Shown here in pieces: positions 6,918 to 16,500 of a DNA stretch of 49,804 nt. The stretch is from Gemmatimonadota bacterium. GTDB taxonomy: Bacteria > Gemmatimonadota > Gemmatimonadetes > Gemmatimonadales > Gemmatimonadaceae. The notes under the pieces are model-generated. The model was not told the origin of the DNA. It made no database searches and saw only the letters and a list, made by a program, of their open reading frames with translations. Position 1 is the stretch's first letter, and the number at the start of each line of letters is the position of its first letter. The stretch is from contig JAGWYS010000003.1 in the NCBI GenBank assembly GCA_018969225.1, forward strand, positions 1 to 49,804, given 5' to 3'. Made by a program: the position numbers and the translations under genes.

Positions 6918-9900
6918 TCAGAAGTTGAGGTTCATGCGGAACGTCCAGTAGCGCATCGGCGGCGTGGAGAAGAATTCCTCGTTGCCGCGGGTGTCGCTGT
7001 TCCCCACCGTCGTCTCGGGGTCCACCCCGGTGAACGGGGTCCACACCCCCAGGTTGCGCCCGGTGAGGACGACGTTCCAGCGCGAGGCGCGCACCGCCTT
7101 GGCCCAGCTGTCGGGGAGCTGGTACGACACCGCCATCTCGCGGAGGCGGGTGAAGGAGCCGTCCTCGTAGAAGCCCGTGAAGACGGACGCCGCGGCGGCG
7201 ACCGCCTTGGCCTGCTCCGCCAGCGGGGCGCCGTTGTACAGCCCCTGGCAGGAGATGCCGGCCTGGCACTGGTGGCGCTTGGTGTTGTTGAGCTTCAGCA
7301 TCCCCCACTTGCGGTCCACCTGCCCGGAGATGCGGAGCTTGCGCCCCAGCAGCTCGATGGTGGGGGAGAAGGCCAGTTCGCGGGTGGGGTAGGTGGGACC
7401 GACGTACTTGAAGTCCCCGTAGGTCATCTCCCCCGCCACCAGGATGCCGTCGCCGTTGGCGTCGTTGAAGGTGTACGGCCGCCCCCACAGCCCGTACAGC
7501 GGATAGCCGGGGCTGTTGAGCTGCGTGTTGCGGTTGCCGCTGGGGATCGGGCTCACTCCCTCGCCCAGCGTGATCAGCTCGTTCTTGTTGGTGGAGCCGG
7601 TGAGCATGAGGTCCACGCCGATGGCGTCGGTCGAGACCACCTTCTGGTTGAACACCAGCTCGAGGCCGCTGTTGCGGACGTTGCCGATGTTCTCGAAACG
7701 CGACGTGACGCCCGCGATGGACGGGGCCACGCGCCGCTCGATGAGCGCGTCCGTGGTGTTCTTGTTGTAGTACGTCAGCTCCACGTTGCTCTTGCCGCCG
7801 AACATCGTGAGGTCGAAGCCGGCCTCGGTCTCCGCCGAGAACTCGGGGCGGAGGTTGGCGTTCCCCAGGGCGCCGATCGACACGCCCGGCTGGTCGGCCT
7901 GCCCGGAGATGGTGGTGGAGAAGGGGGAGAAGAAGCGGAGGGCGTCGGTCGTCCCCGGGATCTGCCCCGAGGCGCCGTAGGTGGCGCGGAGGCGGAAGAC
8001 GTCGAGGAAGTCGGCCTTCGGGAAGAACGCCTGGTCCGACACCAGCCACGAGGCGCCCACCTTGGGGTAGTTCACCGCGCGGAAGTCCTTGCCGAACGCG
8101 CTGGCCGCGTCGCGCCGCAGCCCCGCGGTGAGGAACAGCTTCTCGTTGACCGAGAACACCTGCTCCACGTAGTAGCCGAGGGTGCGCTTCTCGTCATACG
8201 ATTCGGAGGCGTTGCGCACCGCGGCCGCGCTCACCGTGGTGGCGCCCGGGGGGAGCGACTGCCCGCTGGAGGCGGTGATGGCGAAGAAGTTCCGGATGTA
8301 CTGCATCCCGAACGACGTCTTCGAGTTGAGCCAGGGGAACAGCTGGCGCGACGCCGTGCCGCCCAGGTCCACCGTCTGCTGGTTGATCTCGCTGCGGTTG
8401 GCGTTCACCTGCCCCACGCGGTTGACCCCCAGCGGCCCCTGCTCGAACAGGTTGATGCCCACGTCCATGCGGGAGGCGTAGTCGATCCCCACCGTGGCCC
8501 GCGTCGTGAGCCAGCTGGCCGGGCTGTACTGCAGCTGCGCGCTGTTGATGAAGCGGTTCACCGCCTGGCTGGTGGTGCGCGACAGGATGTCGCCCATGGG
8601 GAAGGCGCGCCACCCCAGCAGCTTGACGCCGCGCCCGTCCACCAGGTCCTCGCGCCACTCGCCCCCCAGCATCCCCACCATCAGCCCGTTGCCGTTGTCC
8701 TCGTTCTGCGGCAGCCGCTGCCGGCTGTTGATGAAGCCGGACGAGATCTGGAGCGTGGCGTTCGATGCCAGCTGCGCCGTGAGGTTCATGCGCAGGCTGT
8801 TGCGGTCCAGCGCATTGGGGCGGATCTGCGAGGAGGGGATGGGCGCCTGCCGCTCCGCCCGCAGCCGGGCGATCTCGATGTCGGGCATCTTGTAGATGCC
8901 GGTCTCCACCTCCGTCTCGCCGGAGACGAAGTACTGCACCCGGTCGGTGCCGCCGGAGACCTGCATGCCGTACTGCTGCCGCCCGCCCACGTCCACGGGC
9001 GAGAGGCTGTCGATCTGGAAGGCGTTCCCCACGCGCAGGCTGTCGGCGCGGCAGATCCCCGCCGCGATGGAGATGGCGGGGCAGCGCACCCGGGTCCCGG
9101 CCGTGGCGCCGGTAAGCTGCGTCCCCCAGCCGTAGTACATCAGCGGATACGAGTTGGGGTCGGTGATCCGCCCGTTCTCCGAGTAGAAGTTCCAGCGGGT
9201 CTTCCCGGCCCGCCCGCGCTTGGTCGTGATGTTGATCACGCCGTTGGCGGCCTCGGTGCCGTACAGCGTGGCCGCCGAGGGACCCTTGATCACCTCGATG
9301 TTCTCGATCTCCTCGGGATTCAGGTCGTCCAGGCGCGACGGCGTGGAGCCGCCCACGCCGATGGAGCTGCTCCCCGTGGCCGCCGTCATGCGGACGCCGT
9401 CGATGATGACGACCGGGTCGTTGGAGAGCGACAGCGACGACTGCCCGCGGATGCGGATGCGCGAGCCGGCGCCGGTGGCGCCCGCGGAGACCACCTGCAC
9501 GCCGGCAGAGCGCCCGGAGAGCAGCTGCCCCACCGTGGCCACGGGCAGCTCGGCGATCTTGTCCGCCACCGCGATCTGGCTGGTGGCGTTGGCCAGCTCC
9601 ACCTTCCGCTGCTGCCCGGTCACCGTGGTGACCACCGCGGCCAGCGAGAAGGCCGCCTGCGTGAGTGCCACGTCGGCGGTGGCCGGTGCGGACGCCGAGA
9701 CGGTCACGGTGACCTTCCGGGCCTGGTAGCCGATGCGGTTGACGTCCAGCGTCACCGTGCCGGCGGCCGGGGCGCGCAGCGTGTAGCGCCCGTTGTCGCC
9801 GGTGAGCGTCCCCACCTGCGTGCCCGACACCAGCACGCGCGCCTGCGCGATCGGCTGGCCGGTGGCCGCGTCGGTCACGCGTCCGGAAATGGTGCCGCCG

Positions 9901-10046
9901 GCGCCCTGCGCCGCCGCGAGGGTGGGCGTGGCCAGAACCACGCCGACCGCCGTCAGCAGCGCGCGCCACCGCCGGCGCGCGGGGCGCTGGGCACCCGGAG
10001 ACTCCGCCCGCGGGCGGCTCGGCCCGTTGGGAACAGACAGTTGCAT
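6918..10046 (-). CDS. SusC/RagA-family TonB-dependent outer-membrane transporter (pair 1)
   Basis: 1042 aa. It has a signal peptide ending near AAAQG (residue 48), a carboxypeptidase-regulatory-like domain (about 50-133), a plug domain (about 150-290) with SusC hallmarks LSGRSAGVQVV, DPVVIIDGVRM and GPSAATLYGTEAANGVINITTKRG, then a 22-strand-type barrel ending in YWTFRMNLNF. The final Phe is the usual Bam signal. It imports large solutes together with the SusD lid. The ATG at 10046 is preceded by AGGGGAG with good spacing. No carbohydrate-active enzyme or peptidase is linked directly, so the substrate is open. Confidence 0.93.
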   Translation of the reverse strand: MQLSVPNGPSRPRAESPGAQRPARRRWRALLTAVGVVLATPTLAAAQGAGGTISGRVTDAATGQPIAQARVLVSGTQVGTLTGDNGRYTLRAPAAGTVTLDVNRIGYQARKVTVTVSASAPATADVALTQAAFSLAAVVTTVTGQQRKVELANATSQIAVADKIAELPVATVGQLLSGRSAGVQVVSAGATGAGSRIRIRGQSSLSLSNDPVVIIDGVRMTAATGSSSIGVGGSTPSRLDDLNPEEIENIEVIKGPSAATLYGTEAANGVINITTKRGRAGKTRWNFYSENGRITDPNSYPLMYYGWGTQLTGATAGTRVRCPAISIAAGICRADSLRVGNAFQIDSLSPVDVGGRQQYGMQVSGGTDRVQYFVSGETEVETGIYKMPDIEIARLRAERQAPIPSSQIRPNALDRNSLRMNLTAQLASNATLQISSGFINSRQRLPQNEDNGNGLMVGMLGGEWREDLVDGRGVKLLGWRAFPMGDILSRTTSQAVNRFINSAQLQYSPASWLTTRATVGIDYASRMDVGINLFEQGPLGVNRVGQVNANRSEINQQTVDLGGTASRQLFPWLNSKTSFGMQYIRNFFAITASSGQSLPPGATTVSAAAVRNASESYDEKRTLGYYVEQVFSVNEKLFLTAGLRRDAASAFGKDFRAVNYPKVGASWLVSDQAFFPKADFLDVFRLRATYGASGQIPGTTDALRFFSPFSTTISGQADQPGVSIGALGNANLRPEFSAETEAGFDLTMFGGKSNVELTYYNKNTTDALIERRVAPSIAGVTSRFENIGNVRNSGLELVFNQKVVSTDAIGVDLMLTGSTNKNELITLGEGVSPIPSGNRNTQLNSPGYPLYGLWGRPYTFNDANGDGILVAGEMTYGDFKYVGPTYPTRELAFSPTIELLGRKLRISGQVDRKWGMLKLNNTKRHQCQAGISCQGLYNGAPLAEQAKAVAAAASVFTGFYEDGSFTRLREMAVSYQLPDSWAKAVRASRWNVVLTGRNLGVWTPFTGVDPETTVGNSDTRGNEEFFSTPPMRYWTFRMNLNF

Positions 10047-10410
10047 CACATGACTCCCCTGGTCAGGATCGCCGCCAGCCGCCCGTGTGGCAGCCGGCAC
10101 AGACGCACCGACGCCCCGGCCTCGGAACGGCCGGGTGCGCGGGTGCACCGCATGGAGGCCCATCCGCGACCGGGGTGGCCGGCGACGCGACGGGCGCAAG
10201 ACAGCAACGGGGGCAGCAACGGGGATGAGGGCGGCGCCCGCAGCGGACATTCGCGCGGCAGGCCGCCCGCAAAAGGCGGGACGTCCCGAGGGACGGGAAG
10301 GGGCGGGGACCAACAGGCCCCGGAGCCCGGGGCACAACCTGTTAATTTACCATGACGCCCGGGGCGGTGTCGACACCCCGGACGTCAACCAGCGCGAACC
10401 CGACGACCGG
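10047..10410 (-). promoter_or_regulatory. 364-bp leader/promoter region upstream of SusC pair 1
   Basis: This gene-free stretch separates the small cytochrome c stop from the SusC start. It holds an AT-rich island (about 10334-10352) that could contain a -10 element for SusC, a 12-bp palindrome GGTGTCGACACC at 10366-10377 just upstream of that island in the minus direction, and a 7-bp hairpin GCCCCGG-agc-CCGGGGC (10317-10333) that could end the cytochrome transcript. If the AT island is the promoter, SusC has a leader near 290 nt. No small ORF or RNA gene was recognised. Confidence 0.4.
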
Positions 10411-10848
10411 CTACAGCCCCTTGGGGGGGAGCGGCACCTTCACCGGCGCCAGCGCCGCCGAGTCGGCCGTCAGTGCCGTGACCCCGGCGGGGAGGTCGTT
10501 GGCCTGGAAGAGGTGCGCCAGCACATCGGCGTACTCCTCGCGCGGCAGCGTCCCGGGATTGCCGTCGGGCATCGTGGTGCGGATCTGCTCGTACAGCTCC
10601 CACACCGACCGCCCGTTCCACTTGCCGCGGAAGTCGTTGCCGGTGAAGTCGGCCAGCTCGTGGCACTCCTTGCAACTGCGCGCAAAGACGGCCTTCCCGC
10701 GCTCGGCCTGCTCCGCCGTATACAACAGCGTGGAATCCGGCAGCGTCACCGCATGGGCCACCAGGCGGACCGGCGCGCGGGATGCGCCCGCCACCGACGC
10801 CGCCACCACGGCGGCCAGCACGACAGGAGGAACGACACGAATCGACAT
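10411..10848 (-). CDS. Periplasmic monohaem cytochrome c
   Basis: 145 aa. A signal peptide (MSIRVVPPVVLAAVV...) precedes a single c-type haem motif C59-K-E-C62-H63; the likely axial Met is in TTMPDGNPGTL. The pattern YTAEQAERGKAVF, F-x2-KW-x-GR, LYE, MP-x3-PG-x-L and EEYADVLAHLF closely follows the cytochrome domain fused to the HupE protein at 210-2117, so the two are paralogues. It is probably a soluble electron carrier for a periplasmic oxidoreductase. The ATG at 10848 has no Shine-Dalgarno; an upstream in-frame TTG at 10884 seemed less likely. It is divergent from the FAD amine oxidase gene. Confidence 0.88.
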   Translation of the reverse strand: MSIRVVPPVVLAAVVAASVAGASRAPVRLVAHAVTLPDSTLLYTAEQAERGKAVFARSCKECHELADFTGNDFRGKWNGRSVWELYEQIRTTMPDGNPGTLPREEYADVLAHLFQANDLPAGVTALTADSAALAPVKVPLPPKGL

Positions 10849-11017
10849 AGGGCGGAAACTGAAGGGGATTCCCGAGGGTGGCAAGCGGCCGCCGCGGTGG
10901 CGGGGAGGGCGGCCGGGGTTTGCGGGGTTGCGCGCGGCTCCGCATTTTCGCGGACACTCGGCGTTCCACGCCGAGGGATGCGGATCCCCTCGTTCCCCCA
11001 GCCACGTAGACGTTCAC

Positions 11018-12478
11018 ATGGACGCGCCGGTTCCCGCAACACCCGCCGCGCAGGATCCTGCGGCCCCCGACGCCCTCGCGACGCCGGCCCCCGCGACGCC
11101 GGCCCCCGGCGCGCTCGACCGGCGCGACTTCCTGCGCATGGCCGGCGTGGGCGCCGGGGCCCTGCTGGCCACCGGCTGCGTCACGGCCGGCGCCGCCACC
11201 GGCGGCGGCGCCTTCAGTGCGGTCCCCCCCGGGCAGGGGATCCCTCGGCGCGCCGCGCGCGACCGCGGCATCGGCCACGTCGTGGTCATCGGCGCCGGGG
11301 CGTGGGGCGCGTGGACCGCGTACCACCTGCGCCAGCAGGGCGCCCGCGTCACCCTCATCGACGCCTACGGCGCCGCCAACTCGCGCGCCACCAGCGGCGA
11401 CGAGACCCGCGGCATCCGCTCCTCGTACGGCGACCGCGCCGCCGGCACCCTCTGGACCCCGTGGGCGCGCACCGCCATCGCCCGCTGGAAGGCCTTCGAC
11501 GAGGAATGGGGGCCGCGCTTCCACACCCGCTTCTTCTACACCACCGGCGACGTCATCCTGCGCACCGCCCAGGAGCCCTTCCTCACCAAGACGGTGGAGC
11601 TCTGGCAGGCCAACGGCGTCCCGCACGAGGTGCTCACCGGCGACGAGGTGCGCAAGCGCTGGCCGGTCATCAAGGCCGACGACATCACCACCGCCATCTA
11701 CGAGCCCGACGCCGGGGTGGCCCGCGCCCGCGCCTCCACGCAGGCCATTGCCGCCATCGCGCAGGACCTGGGCGCCCGCCTGGTCATCGGCCGCGTCACG
11801 CCCGGCGCCATCGCCAACGGCCGCATGGACGGCGTGACGCTGGCGGACGGCACGGTGGTGCGCGGCGACGCCTACCTCTTTGCCTGCGGCCCCTGGCTGC
11901 GGAAGCTGTTCCCGTACCTGACGCCGCGCATGCGCGTCCCCATCGGCGTGGCCTGCTACTTCGGCACCCCGGTGGGCGACCAGCGCTTCACCGCCGGCAA
12001 CCTCCCCAGCTGGAACTTCCCGGGGGTCACCGGCTGGCCGGTGCTCCCCACCGATGCGCGCGGATTCCGCGTGCGGGGGACGCTGGCCGCCGCCTCCCCC
12101 GCCCCGGGTTCGCCGCGCCCCCCGCAGCCCCCCGCCGACCCGGCCCAGCAGGATCCCGACACCAGCTCGCGCTGGGCCACGCAAAACGTGATCGACGGCT
12201 CGCGTCGCGTGCTCGAGGTCCGCTTCCCCGCGCTGGCCGCCATGCCGCTGCTGGAGACACGCGCCTGCCACTACGAGTCCAGCATCAACGGCAACTTCAT
12301 CATCGACCATGTCCCCGACACCACCAACGCCTGGATTGCCGGCGTGGGGCAGGCCGAGGGGTTCAAGTTCGCCCCGGTGGTGAGCGAGTACGTGGCGCAG
12401 CGCGTGCTGGGCGACCCGGGGGACCCGGCGCTGCGCACCGCCTTCGCGCTCCCCACCGCACAGTACGGGGGCGACTGA
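11018..12478 (+). CDS. Tat-exported FAD-dependent amine oxidoreductase (DAO / monomeric sarcosine oxidase-like)
   Basis: 486 aa. The N-terminal 32 residues are Ala/Pro-rich, followed by a twin-arginine signal (DRRDFLRMAGVGAGALL, Arg35-Arg36) with a Cys at 54 that could be a weak lipobox. The FAD-binding motif GAGAWG is at 92-97. TSGDETRGIRSSYGD and YLFACGPWLRKLFP resemble the monomeric sarcosine oxidase / N-methyltryptophan oxidase group. A Pro-rich insertion lies around 340-370, and SINGNFIIDHVPDTTNAWIAGVGQAEGFKF is the usual C-terminal flavin-site motif. Export of the folded flavoprotein fits Tat. It likely oxidises an amine or N-methyl amino acid in the periplasm; the exported RidA could remove its imine product. 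The substrate is inferred. Confidence 0.85.
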   Translation: MDAPVPATPAAQDPAAPDALATPAPATPAPGALDRRDFLRMAGVGAGALLATGCVTAGAATGGGAFSAVPPGQGIPRRAARDRGIGHVVVIGAGAWGAWTAYHLRQQGARVTLIDAYGAANSRATSGDETRGIRSSYGDRAAGTLWTPWARTAIARWKAFDEEWGPRFHTRFFYTTGDVILRTAQEPFLTKTVELWQANGVPHEVLTGDEVRKRWPVIKADDITTAIYEPDAGVARARASTQAIAAIAQDLGARLVIGRVTPGAIANGRMDGVTLADGTVVRGDAYLFACGPWLRKLFPYLTPRMRVPIGVACYFGTPVGDQRFTAGNLPSWNFPGVTGWPVLPTDARGFRVRGTLAAASPAPGSPRPPQPPADPAQQDPDTSSRWATQNVIDGSRRVLEVRFPALAAMPLLETRACHYESSINGNFIIDHVPDTTNAWIAGVGQAEGFKFAPVVSEYVAQRVLGDPGDPALRTAFALPTAQYGGD

Positions 12479-12499
12479 CCCCCGCCCGGGGCGGACGGC

Positions 12500-13540
12500 T
12501 CAGGGAGAGAGCACCGCCACCGGGCGCCCCGCCCCCCAACTGAGCGTCGTCCCCGGCGGCACGGCCAGGAACCGGTCCGCCGGCTCCCCGCGCGCCGCCA
12601 GCGCCGCGGCCAGCGCGCGTGGCGGCTCATCCAGCGCCTCGTTCGCCAGGGCGAAGGTCCCCCAGTGCACGCCCAGCCCCGTGCGCCCGCGCACGTCGCG
12701 CAGCACCTGCACCGCCTCGTCGGGGTTCACGTGCTGCGCTCGCATGAACCACCGCGGCTCGTAGGCCCCGATGGGGATCGCGGCCAGGTCGAACGGGCCC
12801 AGCGCCTCCCCGATCTGGCGCGGCTCGTCGGAGTACCCCAGGTCACCCGCGTACCAGAAGCGCCCGTGCGGGTGGGTCACCGCCCAGCTGCCCCACAGCG
12901 TGCGGTTGCGCCCCAGCCCCCGGTTGGACCAGTGCTGCACCGACCGGAAGTGCAGCGCCAGCGGCGACGTGGCGCCCGGCCAGTCGAGGGTCTCGTCCCA
13001 GTGGAAACCGCGCACCCGCTCGGGGGTGGCGCGCAGCGCCGGCACGGCCCGCCGCATCCAGCCGTCCACCCCCGCGGGCACCAGGAAGTGCGGCATCCCG
13101 CCCGGCTGCCTGGCCAGCGCACGCACCGACGGGCGGTCCAGGTGGTCGTAGTGGTCGTGCGAGATGAGCACCAGGTCGATGGGCGGCAGGTCGCCCAGCG
13201 CGATCGCCGGCGGCTGGTGCCGCCGCGGCCCTGCGTACCGGAAGGGGGACGCCACCCGGCTGAACACCGGATCGATCAGCAGGTTCACCCCGTCCAGTTG
13301 CACCAGCAGCGTGCAGTGGCCGATGAGCGTGCAGGTGGGCACCGCACGGTTGGCACGCAGGAACGCCAGCGGCGGTGCCAGCGCGGGGACGGGCGCACGG
13401 GGCGGATGCGGCAGTCGGTGCACCAGGCGGTGCAGCAACCAGCGTCCCACCCCCGCGCCCGTGATGTCCACCCCGGAGCGGTTGCGATGGCGACCCCCCG
13501 CCCCGGGCTGCGGGGGCGGAACGGGCGGCACCACGCTCAC
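12500..13540 (-). CDS. MBL-fold metallo-hydrolase, NAPE-PLD/UlaG-like
   Basis: 346 aa. The metal site H128-D-H130-Y-D132-H133 (SHDHYDHLD) is intact. Upstream TLIGHCTLLVQLDGVNLLIDPVFS plus ASPFRYAGPRR is characteristic of N-acyl-phosphatidylethanolamine phospholipase D-like and RomA-type members. Further ligands lie in SVQHWSNRG, WYAGDLGYSDE and GLGVHWGTF. The family hydrolyses phosphodiesters, lactones or similar bonds; the exact substrate is unknown. The GTG start at 13540 overlaps the TGA of the tricorn protease gene (GTGA), so it is translationally coupled to it. An N-terminal Pro-rich stretch of about 60 residues precedes the conserved fold. Confidence 0.87.
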   Translation of the reverse strand: MSVVPPVPPPQPGAGGRHRNRSGVDITGAGVGRWLLHRLVHRLPHPPRAPVPALAPPLAFLRANRAVPTCTLIGHCTLLVQLDGVNLLIDPVFSRVASPFRYAGPRRHQPPAIALGDLPPIDLVLISHDHYDHLDRPSVRALARQPGGMPHFLVPAGVDGWMRRAVPALRATPERVRGFHWDETLDWPGATSPLALHFRSVQHWSNRGLGRNRTLWGSWAVTHPHGRFWYAGDLGYSDEPRQIGEALGPFDLAAIPIGAYEPRWFMRAQHVNPDEAVQVLRDVRGRTGLGVHWGTFALANEALDEPPRALAAALAARGEPADRFLAVPPGTTLSWGAGRPVAVLSP

Positions 13541-16500
13541 CGCCCGCGCTTCCCCCAGGCGGGGGCCGCCGGCTCCTGCGTGGCGCGCGGATTCTTCCAC
13601 CCCTGCAGCAGCCGCAGCGCCTCCTGCACCGCGCGCTCCAGCTGCGGGTCGCGCCCGCCGATCACCTCGCGCGGATAGTTCTCCACGGCGATGTCCGGGG
13701 CCACCCCTTCGTTCTCCACGTTGAACTTCGGCTCGCGCGAGAAGAAGCCGAAGCGCGGCGCGATCATCGACCCGCCATCCACGAAGGGCGGCGTGTCGGT
13801 GGTGGCCACCAGCCCCCCCCACGTGGTGGTCCCCACCAGCGGCCCCAGCTTGCGGTGCCGGAACATGTACGGCATGAGGTCGCCCCCCGAGCCGGCCATT
13901 TCGTTGATGATCATCACCTTGGGGCCCCAGATCCCGTTGGCCGGGCTGGTGAACGGGTAGCGCGCGCCCACGGGGTTGTTGAAGTAGCCGTCGAAGTCGC
14001 GCCCCAGCAGGTCCACGATGTAGTCGGCCGCCGACCCGCCGCCGTTGTACCGCTCGTCCACCACCACCCCCAGCCGGTCCTGCTGCGCGAAGTAGTAGCG
14101 GTTGAAGCTCGTGTACCCCGGCTGCCCGGTGTTGGGGAGGTACACGTACGCCAGCTTCCCCTGCGACACCGAGTCCACGTAGCGGCGATTGTGCTCCACC
14201 CACGCCCGCGTGCGCAGCCCCTGTTCACTGGCCACCGGCACCACCGTCACCTGCCGCGCCCCCTGCCCGTCGGCGCGCGCCCCCACGGTCAGCACCACCT
14301 GCCGGTTGGCGGTCCCCTCCAGCAGCCGGTGCAGGTCGTCGGTGGCGCGCACGTCGGTGCCGTTGACGGCCAGCAGGTAGTCCCCCGCGGACACCGTCAC
14401 CCCCGGCGTCGCCAGCGGGGCGCGCAGCTCGGGGTTCCAGCTCTCGCCGTCGTAGATGCGCGCGAGGCGATAGCGGCCGTTCTCCACCGTGAAGTCCGCC
14501 CCCAGCAACCCCACGTCCACGTCCGGCACGTCGGGCAGGTCGCCGCCACGCACGTACGAATGCCCGATCGCCAGCTCCGCCCCCATGTTGTCCAGCAGGT
14601 AGTTGAGGTCGGCGCGGTGGTTCACGTGGGCCAGCAGCGGCTCGTACATCTTCTTCACCGCCGCCCAGTCGCTGCCGTGCAGGTTGCGCACGTACAGGTT
14701 GTTCCGCTGGTTCCGCCACCCCTCCTCGAAGATCTGCCGGAACTCCGCGCGCGGATCCACCAGCGCGCGCAGTGTCACCGCCAGCCGCCCCGCGCCGGCG
14801 GACGGCGGCGCCTTGTCGGCGTCCACCAGGAAGAGCGCCGCCGCGCCGCCGCCCGTCCCGCCGGCACCGCCACCCCCCCCCGCGCGGTACAGCAGCTTCC
14901 GCCCGTCGGCGCTCACCGTGTACTGCTGCAACCCCGACGCGAAGGGCGCGGCGCGACGCGCCGACAGCTGGTAGCGGTGCAGCGTGTTGCCAGCGGCCCC
15001 GCCGGCCGTCCCCGAGGCGGGCACCGGCTCCAGGAAGAACACGGTGCCGGCCACCCCCGCCTTCAGCGCGGCGTAGTCGCGCTCCACCACGCCCGGAACC
15101 GCCACCACGCGCTGCTGGATCCCGTCCAGGTCGATGCGCACCGCGGGGGCGCCCGCGCGAGCCGGCGCGACGCGCCCGCTGTCCCCGCCCGCCCGCGGCG
15201 CCGCCGTCCGCACGCTGTCGCCGCCCCGCGCCCCTTCCTCATCGCTCTCGGGCAGGAACGGCGTGGGCTCCCCCTTGGCCAGGATCGCCAGGTACAGCGC
15301 CCGCGTGTCCGGGCGGTCGTACTTGGTCATGTCCAGCAGCGAGGAATTGAGCCCGAAGGTGGTGGACGCGAAGAACCACAGGTACTTCCCGCTGGCGTCC
15401 CACGCCGGCGACGTGGCGTCGGCCATCCCGTCGGTCACCTGCGCCGCCTTCCCCGTCTCGGTGTCGTACAGGAAGATCGCCCGGAACAGCGACTTGAGCC
15501 GCTTGGGGTACGCCACGTAGCGCGAGTCGGGGCTCCACACCGGCACGATGGACCGGTCCGCCATGAAGTACGGGTCGGTGTCCGCCACCTTCGCGCTCCC
15601 CGTGGCCACGTCCACCAGCCACAGGCGGAAGTGCGTGTCCTGGTACGCGATGGTCCTGCCGTTGGGCGACCACGCCGGCGCGTACGGGCGGCTGGGCTCC
15701 GGCAGCGCGAGCACCCGCTTCGCCCCCAGCCCGTCCTGCGACGCGATCACCAGCGCGTACTCCCCCGAGGCGTCGCTGAAGTACGCCACGGACTTCCCGT
15801 CGGGGGACCACACCGGCGCGATCTCCGCCGAGCCGTCGGCCTGCGTGAGGTTGCGCACGTCCCCCTTCTCCGCGGGGATGGTGAACACCTCGCCGCGCGC
15901 CTCCACCGCCGCGCGCTTGCCGCTGGCCGAGATGGCCAGCGAGACGATGCGCCCGCCGACGTCCTTCCACTGCGGCATCATCCACGGGAAGTCGCCGGTG
16001 GCGGTGATGGGCACCACCTGGTGCCTCCCCGTGGGCGCGTCCAGCAGGTGGACGTACCCGGCCTGCTCGAACACCAGGCTCTGCCCCTGCGCGTCCAGCG
16101 CCTTCACGTCGAAGTCGGTGAAACGGGTGACCTGCGCCACCGCCCGGGTGCGGGGGTCGTACCGCCACACGTTCGACACGCCGTCGCGGTCCGACAGGAA
16201 GTACACCTGCTCCCCCACCCACACGGGATCCATCTCCTTGGTGCCGGCGAACGGGGTGGTGTCCAGCGCGAAGGTGGCCAGGTCCAGGATCCAGATGGGC
16301 TTGTTCTGCCCGCCGCGGTAATTGCGCCGCTCCTCGTCCCACGAGGTGGGCATGCGGTACGCCACGCGCTTGCCGTCGGGGGAGAGCTTCCCCTGGTTGG
16401 CGCGCGGCATGGGGAGCGCCGTGGCCGCCCCGCCGGTCACCGGCACGGTGTAGAAGCGGGGCACGCCCGTGGGAGCCCAGGTGGCGCGCGGCGACGAGAA

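Noticed and set aside
6903-10355. 1150-codon plus-strand open frame opposite SusC pair 1
   Set aside because: Translation is Gly/Arg/His/Val-rich without domains; it mirrors a well-supported TonB receptor gene. It is a high-G+C antisense artefact.
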